Source: Volvox africanus (taxonomy: Eukaryota; Chlorophyta; Chlorophyceae; Chlamydomonadales; Volvocaceae). From it: 64,000 nucleotides of DNA. A model generated the notes under the pieces. It searched no databases. It worked only from the letters and a program-made list of their open reading frames with translations, and was not told the DNA's origin. Where the stretch lies: positions 1,178,001 to 1,242,000 of the forward strand of contig BSDZ01000015.1 of assembly GCA_030268105.1 (NCBI GenBank). The letters are read 5' to 3'. The translations under genes and the position numbers were made by a program. Shown piece after piece: positions 13,701-25,700 of this stretch (position 1 is its first letter; each line of letters opens with the position of its first letter).

Positions 13701-15271
13701 GCCTCCATCTCCGTTCGTTCCGTAATTACAGAGTCCTGAAAGACTCTGTTTCATGTCTGAATGCCTGAAACATTTGCATCCGTTGCATCCTTTGCTAGCC
13801 GTCCTTCACACCGGCCTCTCCTCAACCCTGCCACCATGCCATCGTCCCCACGCGTGTCGAACCCAAGGGATCCCTTCCCTGCTCTCTATCACCATAATAA
13901 TACTGCGACTGCCCATAACAGGGTACACATGCCCCGCGCGCCGCTGCACAGCTCTGATTACTTTATGTACAGATGCATCAATCAGCACACGCCATTGCAA
14001 AAGCAGCCCGCCGAATGCAAGCACACACACCGACTGTCCTTCTACCTTTTCCCCCGCAACCGTCACGGGGGAAAAGGTCCTAAACGGGTGACCCGTTGCC
14101 CCCTTCTGGCAGCCAGCCAATTTGCTACCCTCCCTTGCAGAGCGCCAATCCCCTCCGCCTGTATGTCTGTTTTCTATTCGCGCCAACTCTCTGCAATCCT
14201 TGTTGCGCCATGCAGGCCGTACATTGCCCCCAAACGCCGCATGGCTGCTCCGGCTATGGTCTGACCTGTGGGAAGTACGACTTCAGGGTTGTCTTGACGA
14301 ATCCAACACTGATCTGGCATTGTGCCTCCACTGCCAGCTGGGTGATCGGCATGGGAACGTAGCCTAGCCCGGGGCCCATTACACCAACCAGCATGGGACA
14401 GCTGATGGTCAGATTGCCCACCTTGGCCCGCCTGGCAAAACGGCACGTCGTGTAAAAAAGGGAGCAGAGGTCGGCGCCGAGGAGCAGCGCTGACTTGGGG
14501 GAACGCCCCAGGGATCCGGAAACCCAATGGGACCGGGCAAGCTGGGGACGAGTTCCTGACATTTTCTTTTACCACACACGAGTAAAAGAAAATCGCAGTG
14601 GCGCTAGCACGCAAGCGTGGTACATTGTAAGGCTTGAGTCTTGTAGAATCCTATACCAAGGCCCGCATTGCGAGCAAGTAATTATGATGCGATTTATAAT
14701 GGACGGCTTAAGTTTGGCCTGTAAATGCAAACTTGCTGTGCATTTAGCACATTTAGCACACAGCATTTGCAAAAGCGTGACCAGTCCGAACGTTTTTGCT
14801 AGGCGCCTGGTTAACTGTAGCAGGACCCCGAAGTTACTTCATAAACAATTATTGCAAAAGAGTTGTCACATACAATCGGCCTCTCAAATGGCTACGATGT
14901 GGAGAAGTGACTAAGCGCGAATTCCACTAAAATAACTTGATGTGAAATCTTTACTGAAAGAACACATTTCTGAAGGATCATGCATTTCCAGGCACTCGTC
15001 CATGCAATACTAACAAGTGCCCTTGAGCTGGGCGTGCAAAACTTCGAACAACACAAATCCGTCCGTTAAATTATCCACTAAATATTGTCCGTTGCATCAA
15101 TACCCATGTCTGTGTGACTGATCCGAGCACCGTCACTTACTTTGGTGCGGAAGAAAAGACGGCCTGTGTTCCGGGAGGCACCATAGGATACCCTGTTGCA
15201 GGTTGCCCAGGGGAGGGTGGAGCCTGTCCGGGAAGGCCAACAGGAACTTGCGGACTTGAACCGGGAACCAT
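4033..15271 (-). CDS. VIT and VWA domain protein, ITIH-like (complete, 15 exons)
   Basis: Green-lineage relative of inter-alpha-trypsin-inhibitor heavy chains; the molecular role in plants and algae is not established. Exons on the minus strand: 15141-15271, 14266-14431, 13027-13095, 12081-12150, 11345-11535, 10843-10891, 10126-10229, 9561-9793, 8556-8694, 7950-8102, 7029-7262, 6130-6337, 5482-5640, 4763-4975, 4033-4202. Phases agree throughout and give 762 residues, close to the plant family's length. In order: Pro/Gly-rich N-terminus; VIT region about 60-260 (LYVPKSTSTVVSEVVVENLN); VWA about 318-500 with MIDAS DRSGS (Asp about 324), the GLTDIGSPL threonine and FLVTDG; conserved RICTFGIGPYCNHYFLKQLA and LPLDKIFIKNRLDLLTAKAW; a hydrophobic segment about 675-697; and a tail of GDC repeats. 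The intron after 11345 must use a GC donor. A small exon could be missing between 14266 and 13095. The conserved MIDAS predicts metal-dependent ligand binding. Confidence 0.9.
4045..4160 (-). repeat. Gly-Asp-Cys coding repeat in the VIT/VWA protein tail
   Basis: The last exon contains an imperfect 9-bp tandem repeat that reads as repeated Gly-Asp-Cys triplets. The plus strand shows alternating ccgcaatcc/ccacaatcc units. Plant relatives also end in a Cys-rich tail, so the feature is probably functional (lipidation or metal binding are guesses), but here it is built as a near-perfect repeat. Confidence 0.7.
8815..8868. repeat. 12-bp minisatellite in an intron
   Basis: About four and a half tandem copies of GGGATGGGTCTA inside the VIT/VWA intron between 8694 and 9561. 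No coding role. Confidence 0.85.
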
Positions 15272-15559
15272 TGTCGTTGTCCGCGTTCTATCTAAGACAG
15301 CTCCTTGCCGGCGGCCGTATGTTAGATTAAATAAAAGAAAATGATGGCATATATGTATGAATGATTACAGCGGGGTCTATACGCGCATGATTAAAGCAGT
15401 CAGGTTCAGGGTTGCGCACAAATGACCAAATAAGATGCAATTTAGCGCTACGAAATACAGCACCTATTTCATATATTACGAATCTTCCTCTTCTTCTCGA
15501 TCTCTTGCGAATTTTACTAATATATGTGGGTCGTATCTACCCCTATCTGACAAATCCCG

Positions 15560-15990
15560 TACTATTAGCTGTTAGCACTCCGCTCACCAAACATTGCAAC
15601 CGCTTTCAGGACTTTGAAACTCGGCCAGCAGTTTTCTCTCTCTACAAACCTAGGCGCCCAGCTTTCCGAAGCGCAAGTTACCCGCACCTTACACGGAGCT
15701 TGATTGTTGCAAGGTGCCTTTTCCACCAGCCACACATCAGGCTGCAGCTCAAGCAAAGGCGCCAACCTTGCGTCGAGAACATTAACACTTTACTACAACA
15801 TCTGCATCCCATTGTACTGCATAATACACCATATACAGAAACAATCCGGCTTAGGGCACTCGAGCGCGGGTACCGCCACTTCCACGCCGCCTCCACGGTG
15901 GCCCGCAGTTCCCCATCACCAAAGCTAAAATCCACCATGATGCAGCCTATCAATTGCCATCCTGCCTCGTGCTACATTCCCTTGCCTCGC
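15560..15990 (-). pseudogene. Possible A22-type Holliday-junction resolvase remnant
   Basis: Two minus-strand stretches resemble parts of the RNase-H-fold A22 resolvase family found in large DNA viruses and some algae. One (about 15990-15850) reads LIGCIMVDFSFGDGELRATV, like the second strand after the catalytic-Asp loop. The other (about 15781-15680) reads LDARLAPLLELQPDVWLVEK followed by CNN, like the helix plus the catalytic-Glu strand and the Asn-rich turn. A further KVLKAVAMFG stretch follows at about 15600. I could not join them into one intact frame and see no clear N-terminal DIG motif, so this looks like a decayed or partial gene. The resemblance is from memory of the family pattern only and may be chance. 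Confidence 0.25.
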
Positions 15991-16049
15991 CCAAACCCGG
16001 TTATAGATTTTGTGCTTTTATTATCGCTAATAGGCACGTCTGTAGGTGG

Positions 16050-16140
16050 TAAGATAATGTGGCTTTTACAGATTCGGCGTCTCGTTGATTCCAGCAGGCA
16101 CATATCACCCCACGAAGGCCACGAATCTCTATGTACGGAA
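16050..16140. repeat. Dispersed repeat, copy 1
   Basis: About 90 bp similar to 18181-18290: both carry GGCTTTTACAG(A/G)TTCGG, then CCAGCAGGCACA and CGAAGGCCACGA in the same order and orientation. Copy 2 has a short extra segment. On the minus strand each contains TGTAA, so they may be related transcript 3' ends or transposon ends. Confidence 0.75.
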
Positions 16141-17269
16141 ACATAGTTCTGGTATTGCCAAGTCAGGGAAACATCATGATGGATAGCCACAACCCCCCTC
16201 CTGCATATACCTATGTACGGTCCCGATACCACCACGCATGGCGGACACACGACGTACTTACTTCGGGACTAAGAGCCTCGAAACGCACCGAGCCATAGCT
16301 TAAGGGCCCCTTTGCAGTTGCTTAAACATGCATACCCCACGAGCTACAGCAAGCATAGCCGCACACAATAAACAGGACGCAGCGAAATAGCCCGTTCCTT
16401 TGATGCTGCTATCACAAGCATTGAATGCTCTAATTACGTTAAAAGAGGCCTCTAGGACGCCGAATGATAATGCCGGACAATATGATGCATGGCTGAATGA
16501 AACCATTCTTGTTGGGTTTGTGGCTAACCGCACGTGCATACAGCGCTACTTAGCCCCTCCTTGAAGACCCGCCCATACCTCGTGTCTAGACCAGTCCGCG
16601 GTTCAACCTCTGGCCCTCACCCCGCACAACAAACGGGAGCCACTATGTCACGATGCCCTGTCTGGCACCCAGTTTGCATGGCAGGCAAGATTTAAGTTAT
16701 AAACTTCACAGATAATACTTATGCGGCCCTCAGCGGAGGTTGGGGTTTGATGACGCGGCGTTCGTATTGCGCAACTCGCACCCCCCGTGCAGGTACACAG
16801 TTGCCCACGTACAACCGGGGCCTTGCGATACCTAAGACACAGCGTTCTGTGACCTTCATGGATCGTCTGGCACTTAGAGACTTGCCGTCATCGTTGGCAT
16901 AACCATCGTTGGCTCTTAGTAATTAGCGCCTTACGGACTCCATAAAATCTGAGCGCCACGCGGAAATTCCATGTATCTTTCTGCGTAATGCAGCTGCACC
17001 GTCATGACAGACATGCATGCAAGGCACTGTGCAGTTGACGGATCTCTGGTAAGGGCCGTTGAAGTTGTAGGTTACGGCGGGGACGTACGCAAGCAACATG
17101 CGTATGTATAATGTTTCAGCCTTGATTAAAACAAATAAACTTATAAGGTTGCACTTATTGAGCAAAGGAATTAGGTAATATGGTGTTAAGGAATTGGGTA
17201 ATATGGTTCGATGTGTTTCCATCTGGCGAGTTTGCGGCGCGTAGTGCGTAGTCTGCGAGACGCCATGCC

Positions 17270-17910
17270 CTAATGACATGATAGCTTTATTCCAATGAGG
17301 CTAAGGACCTGATGAGCGCAGACGACCGATGAGATGTGTGGGCAGACGCTCGGGAAGGAAAGAGCAACTCGGATGGTTTGGAGGGCGTAGTTGGAAAAGG
17401 CAGACCATCAGGGAAAGCAGGAGCGAGACCACATGACCTGACTGGCCGCGATGGCAGCTGCAATGTCCGCGTCGTGGGGTTGGGGTGGTTTGTCAGCGGT
17501 CAGTGGTCCGGAATGTGAGAAGCAACGGACGCCTTCCGTACGGGCCCTGGATCCAGAACTCTTTCTCCGTCTCACGGACTCGACATTGCTCACCTGAAGC
17601 TGTCAATGACCTTTGACTTGATAACCTGTGAAACACCTGTTCAGTGGCTGGCCTCTCCTCCACTTGACTGACACGAGCGGTACCTTTCTTACAAAGAATA
17701 GCCAAATGAAAATATACGAGTGAGGACCTAAACCTCCCGTGGGGGGCTTCTGGGGAGCTTGTTAAGCAGCATTGCGTGCACATTCTGCACGTTGTGCGCG
17801 TTACCCAACATACCCAACATCAGGATGCGATCTTTAGTCGTACAATTTACCAGGCCTCATCCAGGCTTCCAGAGTCTCCTTCACCCGGATGAGCTCGGAA
17901 GTGATCATGA
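17270..17910 (-). CDS. Unknown protein with a possible ubiquitin-interacting motif (3' part)
   Basis: Four exon-like segments on the minus strand join in consistent phase: 17851-17910, 17594-17636, 17438-17546 and 17270-17308 (stop TAG). Splice signals are good (for example acceptor TGAACAG and donor CAG/GTGAGC around the second). The protein reads ITSELIRVKETLEAWMRP, then VSQVIKSKVIDSFRARTEG, then PHDADIAAAIAASQ, and ends VLSLIGIKLSCH. The DADIAAAIAASQ stretch has the acidic-Ala-x-x-x-Ser pattern of a ubiquitin-interacting motif. I do not recognise the family. The first segment begins in phase 2 after an acceptor at 17911, so at least one upstream exon between 17911 and about 18600 is missing from this model. 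Existence of the gene is likely but not certain. Confidence 0.4.
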
Positions 17911-18180
17911 CTGCTTTCGATGAGGGACTTCGATAAAGAAAGCGGCTGCTTCACTGCGGGCCTCGTCCCCTCGCATTATGAACGGCAAACCACGAGACCT
18001 TACTTACAAGAAAGATGTGCCTCTCACTAGAACTGGAGTGATGTTATGCCTGTAGTAGTATTAAGCTTGTTACTTGATACAGCTCTCGGTAAGGCCCCAG
18101 CCGCCGCCCGGTAGCATTACCAAACCCTCTTGGCCCCCCCCATATATATATGAACATAGGGGGGGGGGGTAAGAAGTTAT

Positions 18181-18290
18181 GGCTTTTACAGGTTCGGGGT
18201 CTCGCTGATACCAGCAGGCACACATTACTCACGAATCACGGGAGACGAGACGAAGGCCACGAGTCTCTCTGGGCACGGAGCATGTTGAAA
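18181..18290. repeat. Dispersed repeat, copy 2
   Basis: Partner of 16050-16140 (see there). It lies just downstream of the PSMD5-like stop codon and supplies a minus-strand TGTAA (18186-18190) that could end that transcript. A (C)10-(TA)n-(G)9 tract lies just beside it at about 18126-18170. Confidence 0.75.
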
Positions 18291-18653
18291 CCCTAAGCAT
18301 TCAGCAACTCGCTGCAGCGCAGCAAACCGCCTTGTTGGAGAAAAGAAATGTGTAAAACCGGGGAGGATGGAGAGAAGGAGACGGCTCGCCGGGATGTTGT
18401 GACATGTCCCCGGCGCCAACTTGCACGGCAATACCAATGCGTATTGTCGTACGCATTGTCGTACGTGACACGTTTTCCTTTCTCTTTCTCTTGACATGCC
18501 CCTTTATACTCCGTTAAGCAGCAAACCCCCCGATCCGTACAACCGTCATGTCCAACGACCCTAATACCCATGTGCATAACTGACTTCCTCTATATATATG
18601 CTGCGCAACGAGCTACCACCGTATTACCTAACTACCTAACAGCCATATACCGG

Positions 18654-19968
18654 TCACGCACCGCCCCCGGCCCCACGTGATGCCACAAAATGTTCGCCAT
18701 GCATCCTACTCGCAGTCGCCGCCGCCGCTGCCGTGCCATCTCCCTCCGCGCCGTACGGCCCTGCCCGTACCACCGCACGTACACGTTCCACTGTAGTCGG
18801 AGCTGCCAGCGTGGAGATGAACGCAGCATCGTTATTCGCCGCCGCCGCCGCTGACGATACGGTGGACCACAACGACGCCGCCGCCGCATGACGCCAGCTG
18901 CAGGCTGCAGCTCCACTTTCGGTGGTTGTGTCAGTGATTCTGTCGTACAGGTCCGGCGTCGTAACCAGCTCCACAGCAAACCAGCTTCGGAGTGATAGCG
19001 CGGCGATGCACCTGAGGAGAGGAGGAGCCGCGCGGGACGGCGCGGGTCACCGACAAACATGTTTGTTAGGAAAACGAAAAATCAAAACACGGGAAGCGAA
19101 CAACATCAAGAACAGAACGGTAAGCGTAAGTCATGCCATGCGTTGCCGTACCGTACCGTACCTGTACGCCGCCAATTTGAGCTCCAGAAAGGGTTGCTGG
19201 AGCATCCCCGCCAGTACCTCCCCGGGCCGCCGTAATCCGCACGCGCCGTACATACCCTGCCGGAGCCCCTCCTCGCACTGCCGAAGACGGGAGGAAAAGG
19301 GGGAGGGGGGAGGGGGGAAAGGGGAGGGAGACGAACATCGAAACGCTGGTAATGATCGCTGACAAAGCCAGGACTAACCGTCAAGGATGACTGACTGTTG
19401 TCCTCGCCGACGCGAAGACCCAAAAAAACGTAAACTAGGTTGCCGCCAAGGCCGCGATGAAAAGCAGGGAAAAACTCAATCGAAACTAGTATACTATCCT
19501 ACTAACCCTAAGTATACTATCGGCCTCGCTGCTGGCGGCGAAGGAAAATCGCGGAAAAAAGAAAAAACTGAGCTGACCGCTGGTAGTTATCATGCACGTG
19601 CTCCTCCCGACCCCCCTGTATAGCATCAAACTAACGCGCCTTGGCCCGACCGACCCACCAACCCGACCCGGGCTAGCACGATGACCGCGCGCGCTAACCA
19701 ACCAAGCGAAGCTCGGACCTCACGCGAACTCACCTTTGGCGGAACCGAAGCAAAGCGCAAAGATGTGCACATGCAGTCAGCACGAAGGGAAAGGGGAGGA
19801 GGTAATGGGGGATGAGGGGTAATAACGGGTTTCACACCAAGTATGCATATGGAATGGCTGATGGGCGCACGGGAACGGCCGGACGGCAGAAACGACCTGT
19901 CTGCAACTGACAACCTATATCCGCCTCCCAACCGACATCATAACCCACGACAAAAAATAATTAAATAG

Positions 19969-20033
<65 letters not shown>

Positions 20034-22771
20034 AGTCGAGAGCGACATACAAGTCGCAGCGACGCACGAGACGCCACTTTCCCAACCCCTTGTCCTCTGC
20101 ACCTCTCTACACCTGCATATATGCACATCACGCATACACGAGATTGCAAAGATAAAGGAGCGCGGTGCCGTACACATGTGTTTACCGGCTACGTGGTCTG
20201 TACCTGTGGCAGTAGCAAGGCGGCCTCCCTGGATCTCTCCGCCCCGGCACGCTCCAGCCCCGCCACCGACGCCACCGCGTGCAGCGCCGCCATCCGGACC
20301 TCGGAATGCGGGGAGCGGCCAAGCGCGCGCTCGCAAAGAGCCTGGCGGTTGGAGGTTTTACAGTTATGCTGTTGGCGACGTTTCCTAATTCTTGGGGTTT
20401 TAGGGTTTTACAAATGACAGATGATGTCCTGTTAGGCGCCATTCGGTCGGTTAACCCAAAGCCTGCAAGTCTTAAGCTTGGGCTGGCACCTACGTAGCGG
20501 CCTTAAATCTGCAAAGTCGAAAAGAAAAAAACGCTTCGCGAGATAGATGGGGAAAATTGGACGACGAACGGGGAGCACTGCCGTACACACGATGTCGTAC
20601 CACATATACAATCTGAAGCACGTGTAGGTGACCCCAGCCTGGCAACGTCTTTCCTTCTTTTTCCTCCCGGTACTGCCGGCCAGACCAATACCATGTTACA
20701 TAAAAATTCCGACCCCTGGGACTAACGGTCCCCAACGGTTGCAACTCGCAAGAAAACGCCAGTAACCCAACGAACCTCAACGAATCCCAACTGATTACAA
20801 CCGTCTTTGCCTGACTCACCTGCGTTAGCGGCTCGTCCGAAAGTACGAGCTGAGCCCCAACTGTCGATTGCCCCAAAGTGCCCAACGCATCCAACCCACA
20901 CGCCTCCGCCGCCACGCTGGCGTTGCCGCGGTCGTCAAGTACGGCCCGTACGGCGGTTAACAGTGCCGGCGCCGCCGCCAGAATGGGTTGGAGCCCCGCC
21001 GCCGCCGCTGCCGCTGTCGCAGGCACGTTATTGGCTGCCGCGCCATTGCCACCGCCGAGCGCCGCCGCCAAGGTTGCCGTCGGCAGCGCCTCCGGCAGTA
21101 TACGATGAAGGATTGCCGCCACCAGCGGCAATGCCGCATCGGTGAGGTTGGGATCCGAAACCAGCGCTAACAGCTGCGGCAGCGCGATACCGGCCAGCGT
21201 CGCCGCCATGCCGTCGCCGCCGCCGCCGCCCAATAGGCCTTCTAGCAGTTGCAGCGCCGCTAGGCAAGCAAGTGCGTCAGCAGGGTCCGCCAACTGATCA
21301 AGCAGCGGCTGTAGCAGCCCGGAGCTGCGCAGTAGCTGCAGCCGCTCGTCGTACGGCAGTGCAGCTTCCGACGGGGCAGCTGTGCTGGTGCTCGCCGATA
21401 TTGCTTCAGCGATGTGGTGGTAACCGTTTTCCAACGGCCTTTGTACGGGAACGTGATCGGGAAAGATCGTATAGCGGCTGTGACAGAGTAGTGCGTACAA
21501 TTTTGACAGTGATAAATTTTGCGACATATATATATATAGGGTTTCGGAGCCATATATATATATATGGTTCCGAAACCACATGAATGTTGTGACAGACATG
21601 CCAAAGATAGGGGATGACGTGGAAAAAACGTTCAATATTGTGCTATCCCATGAAGGCTCGGCGTACAAATCCCGTACCTTCCTTCCGTATTGCCAGCCGC
21701 CAGTTCCAAGGCCAATGCCAGCACCCGTAGCCGTACGACACCTCCCAGCGCATCTGACACCGCCGCGGCTGATAGCGCCGCTGAGGGCGCATAACCAGGC
21801 GTTAGGAACCGCTTGAGCGCTGTCAAGCTACTGCTGCCGTACGTGCGAAGAGATTTGGCGGCGGTTGCCGCCACGGTGGGTTCGGGATCCGACAGCATTC
21901 GTACAAGCTGTAGACAGACCACCTCTGTCACACCGCCATCACTATCCTCGCCGCTAAGACCGCCGTACTTCCGTGCTTGGCTCATGAGGAGAGTGCCGTA
22001 CTCTTCCGCGGCTAAGCGACGGAGGGGAACCAAGTGCGCAATGCTTGCAGCTTCCAAATACGGCATTGCGTTTGGCAACGTGGAGGAGCCTGCGGGGGGT
22101 GTCACGGGCGCAAAACACACTCGTCACCGCGAAGGTGCAAAAACCCGGAAGGTAAGACTATCACACTCGGAGGAGTTGCACGTAGAAGAAGATGTCAGGG
22201 AAACGGGCAGACCTGTGAAGTACGAACAACAATTATGGCAATTTAGAAGGTATCGCAGCTTGTTTTTGCCAGCATCACGTTGACAATACAGAGGGTACAC
22301 CGTACTAGGACGAACAAGTCCTGGTAGACGGACAAATGAGCTAAGGTAAAGATTACATCAGTAATAGACCAGGCTGTTAAACATGAGGCCAAATATGCAG
22401 CTAACGCGGGATAGTGCCGCCTGGGACACAAGTCAGCTGCTCGGCACAACCCGCATGAACCTGACACGGAGATTCGATTACCTAATTCCGTCGCAAGGAG
22501 TCTTCCAAGGGTGTCAGTAATCAAATCTACATCTGATCCACCTTGTGCGCTAGCAAGCGCCCTACGAAGCGAAAACATGTGCGGAAAATTTCGGGTTGCT
22601 TCCTGATAGCTTGCAGGTGCAAATCGCAGCAGGTGCAAACCTGAATATTCGTTCAAAAGGGAACTCGGATAAGAATCCATGCGCTTGGGCGTCTGTCAAA
22701 GATTGCGGCAAGGAATGGAGCTCTCTGCAGGCTTCCACGAGCTCAGGCAAGTCTCCGCGTCCTAAATCCAT
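18654..22771 (-). CDS. PSMD5 (S5b)-like 26S proteasome assembly chaperone
   Basis: PSMD5/S5b is an ARM/HEAT-repeat chaperone of the 19S proteasome base. Exons on the minus strand: 22641-22771, 22482-22561, 21678-22089, 20820-21438 (acceptor could also be at 21384), 20204-20341, 19162-19277, 18654-19011. Phases agree and give about 617 residues (599 with the alternative acceptor), somewhat longer than animal and plant PSMD5 (about 500-520). Recognisable segments are the N-terminal ELVEACRELHSLPQSLTDAQ helix, helical repeats such as ERLQLLRSSGLLQPLLDQL and SEVRMAALHAVASVAGLE, and the C-terminal PFLELKLAAYRCIAALSLRS block. Runs of Gly and Ala in exons 4 and 7 account for the extra length. Assignment rests on the general HEAT layout and the start and end blocks. 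Another HEAT protein is possible but less likely. Confidence 0.72.
19975..20033. repeat. Compound (TA)n(GA)n microsatellite
   Basis: About 16 TA units followed by about 11 GA units within the PSMD5-like intron 19278-20203. Confidence 0.95.
21540..21577. repeat. Near-perfect palindrome in PSMD5-like intron
   Basis: Arms GGTTTCGGAGCCATATAT and its reverse complement with one mismatch meet at a (TA)n centre. It could form a cruciform or RNA hairpin, or be a small foldback element. It lies in the intron between 21438 and 21678. Confidence 0.85.
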
Positions 22772-25700
22772 CCTAGAATTTATTTCCTAACGATAAAATC
22801 ATCACAGGAAGAGCAATTCTCTGGTTGCGACTCAATCGACCAGAGATGTCGGGAACGCTAAACTACAAAAGTTGCAGCAATCTTCGTTACGCCTGCGCAT
22901 GAGGATTTATAAGTCTGGATTAAATTCTGGAAGCATACCTTAATCATTGGCTTCGGGGTCTGGTCACAAGTATACAACACACAAGTCAGGCACAATTACG
23001 ATAGGCATCAGTCAACCGCTGCCAGACAACCGCCTTCTTGGAGGCTGTGACAGTGTGGCTGTGGCACCTAGCCACGTAGCCATTGTAGCCTTAGCATGGC
23101 GCGACAAGCTTAGAGGCACAACATCTAGTATTATACATCAACCACTGAACTCATTTACGCGGTGATGAGCGTGACGAAAAATGTGACCAAGTGCGAAGTT
23201 TCCTTACTTTTCGTACTTTTCCTTTTACTAATGACACCAACGTGACATATCTGAATTTGCTGCATAAGCCATACATCTCAAAGTTTCGTTCGACGATTTA
23301 ACAGGTGTAGTTATGGAGGAATTTATAGCAGCAACAACGAACCCTGACGAGCTGTGGTGCCGCCACATCCTCTACCTGCGGGCCTTATCTTTTTCATGAA
23401 GATTGCCGTGAAGGGTTGAAGGTGAAGGCGGCTAAGGGGCAAGAGGCAAAGAGCTGCAGACGGTCCTAAGAAGACGTACCTCGGATCGATTCACATAACG
23501 ATAACAATAACAACAAAATAAAGAAGAACATGTTTCGGTTGGTTTACAAAAAGAAAGGCGAAAAGCGTTCAAATCCGGTCCCAGGGCCGCAGATCAGCGC
23601 TCCTGCCGCCCCCCATTGACCTGTGTCCCGGCCAACTGACTACATGGCCGTTAAACCCGTTACAATTGCTAACTACCAACGAACATAATACTTGACGCTA
23701 GCACGTGTTCACGACGTCCTTCCACATTGAATATAGCTAAAGGACACCAAACAGGAGATGGGCACGTAAATGGCATTGGCTATTACTTACCTTCGCAACC
23801 GCATATACATACACATGCCGTACAGTACTAAAAGTACCGTACATACATCGCTTAATCGCTTAATGGCAATTACGGAAAAGCCTGAAGCCCCTGTCAAAGC
23901 CTTTGTAAGCTCTGTCGTACACAGGCTTTCCATGTTGCGGCCAACTAAATGTACGCCGCTACTTAAAACGCGCTACGACATCGCCGACGTAACAGCTGCG
24001 GTACCCGGCCGTCATCGCCCCAAATGAACCAACCCTTGTAAATGAACCGTTGAAACAACGGAACGGAACGGTTAGGGTTTCGGAGCATAAATGATCCCAC
24101 ACGGGGCATGGTTTTCAAAACCCTCGACTTCGCAACCCACGCGCCGTCTTCCGGTATGGCTGGGGACGTGTCCTTGAGAGAGCCGACGACACCTTACTGA
24201 CTTCCAACCAACCAACCAGATGATCCCAGACAGCCGAGACATCAACCAACTAACCAATAACCGTTGAGAAGTGATCCCTGATACATTCCAAAATTAGGGC
24301 GCCAAATCCGCCGGTCATCCACGTCGCAAGGGCGAGAGTGCAGCCCCCTTCCATAAGCCGCTTGCCGGCCCTCACCCCGCACAACCCTCACCCCACAACC
24401 ATCTGCGCTCAGTACAAAAAAAGGTACGGTACGACGTTGTACAATATATGTACGTACAACGTACGATGTACCCTAAGCAGTAAGTAAGCTAAGTACGGAT
24501 CCCCGTCCGTGAGCGATTACATCGCTGCGGACAGCTGCTGCTGTTGGTCGTGATGCTCGCTCCTCTTGGTGCGCTCAGCCCAACCCCTCCATCCGTTGGC
24601 AGGGTGCCGGAAACAGAGTCCGGCGAGAATGGGAAAGTGTGTGCTGGGGTGCCGTACCCGCACACATACACATACATACACGCGCAGCAAATGCCCCGGA
24701 GACACGGCAATATTCATTATTCTCGAGGAAACGCTTTTCACACGCCGGGGAGAAGCAATGTCACAAAACGGGCCTTTCGTTGGAGCGAAAAACGGCGGTA
24801 ATGGCCTCCGAAACCAACCCGGCATCGATTATTTCGTAAAATGTACGGGAGGGCTTTTTCCGGAGCCAACTCTGCCACGTCCTTGGCCCCAACATGTCCA
24901 TACTATAGCTCCAGACTCACCTCTGCCGCGGATATGCTATGGACGCGGTTAGCTCGAAGCGCGTTAGGATTGTAATATAATGTACGGCACCCACATTATG
25001 CCGCCTCATTACCACCATCACACATAACCACCAAGTTTCTCAAATTCTCTCCGCCCCCTTACCCCCTCCCCCGGTTCCGACACGCTAACGACTGCCGATT
25101 TCGACATGGCCACCAGTGGGGTGCAACGGCTTTAACATTGACGCCGTACTGCACACCGATGTTAGCCTTAAGATTGCGTTTTCAGTTATAACGCGTAACG
25201 AATATTCAAGCCGCGGAGTGTGTGCAGTTACTGCCGTTCATTGCAGCTAACCCCGACAAACACATTCCGCTCATGCCCCTACCGCGGCTCATCACATGCC
25301 AACCACACCAACCAACCAGACCCACTGCCGAGGGCGTCCACCAAACCAACCTCTCTTGCTGCCTGTGAAGACAATGATCGCCCGAAGAAACCGTCAACCG
25401 TCAACCGCTAACCCAGGGGTCATATCCATGATATCATGCATGAATGCGCCGTACAGTGCGGACGCACGACACACATCCACATCCCAGACGGATTGCGGCT
25501 ATGTGACATGTTACTTGTGGTTAGGATTGCCCGTACACATGGTTTTTGCCGTACAGCATCGTACTTGCAGGACACATCGGATTAGCCAAATAGTGCGAGG
25601 CCTGCGCAGGGAGTCGTGAAGGGGGAGGAGCCTTCCCCCGGAGGGAAAGCCATAACGCCAGATGAAGCAAAAACAAAATTAACGGGTGCGCGACTCAGGG

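Larger units (their letters stand above)
15272..17269. other. Gap between VIT/VWA gene and the small UIM-like gene
   Basis: It should contain the VIT/VWA promoter just above 15271. Two things stand out: a resolvase-like remnant at about 15.56-15.99 kb and one copy of a dispersed repeat at about 16.05-16.14 kb. The 244-codon plus-strand frame at 15412-16146 has no family resemblance. Nothing else is supported. Confidence 0.4.

Noticed and set aside
15412..16146. 244-codon plus-strand open frame
   Set aside because: No conserved motif, odd composition, and it overlaps minus-strand sequence with resolvase-like features and a dispersed repeat.
20490..21668. 392-codon frame as a single protein
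   Set aside because: Only 20820-21438 fits as a PSMD5-like exon; both ends of the frame run into introns with good splice sites and an AT palindrome.
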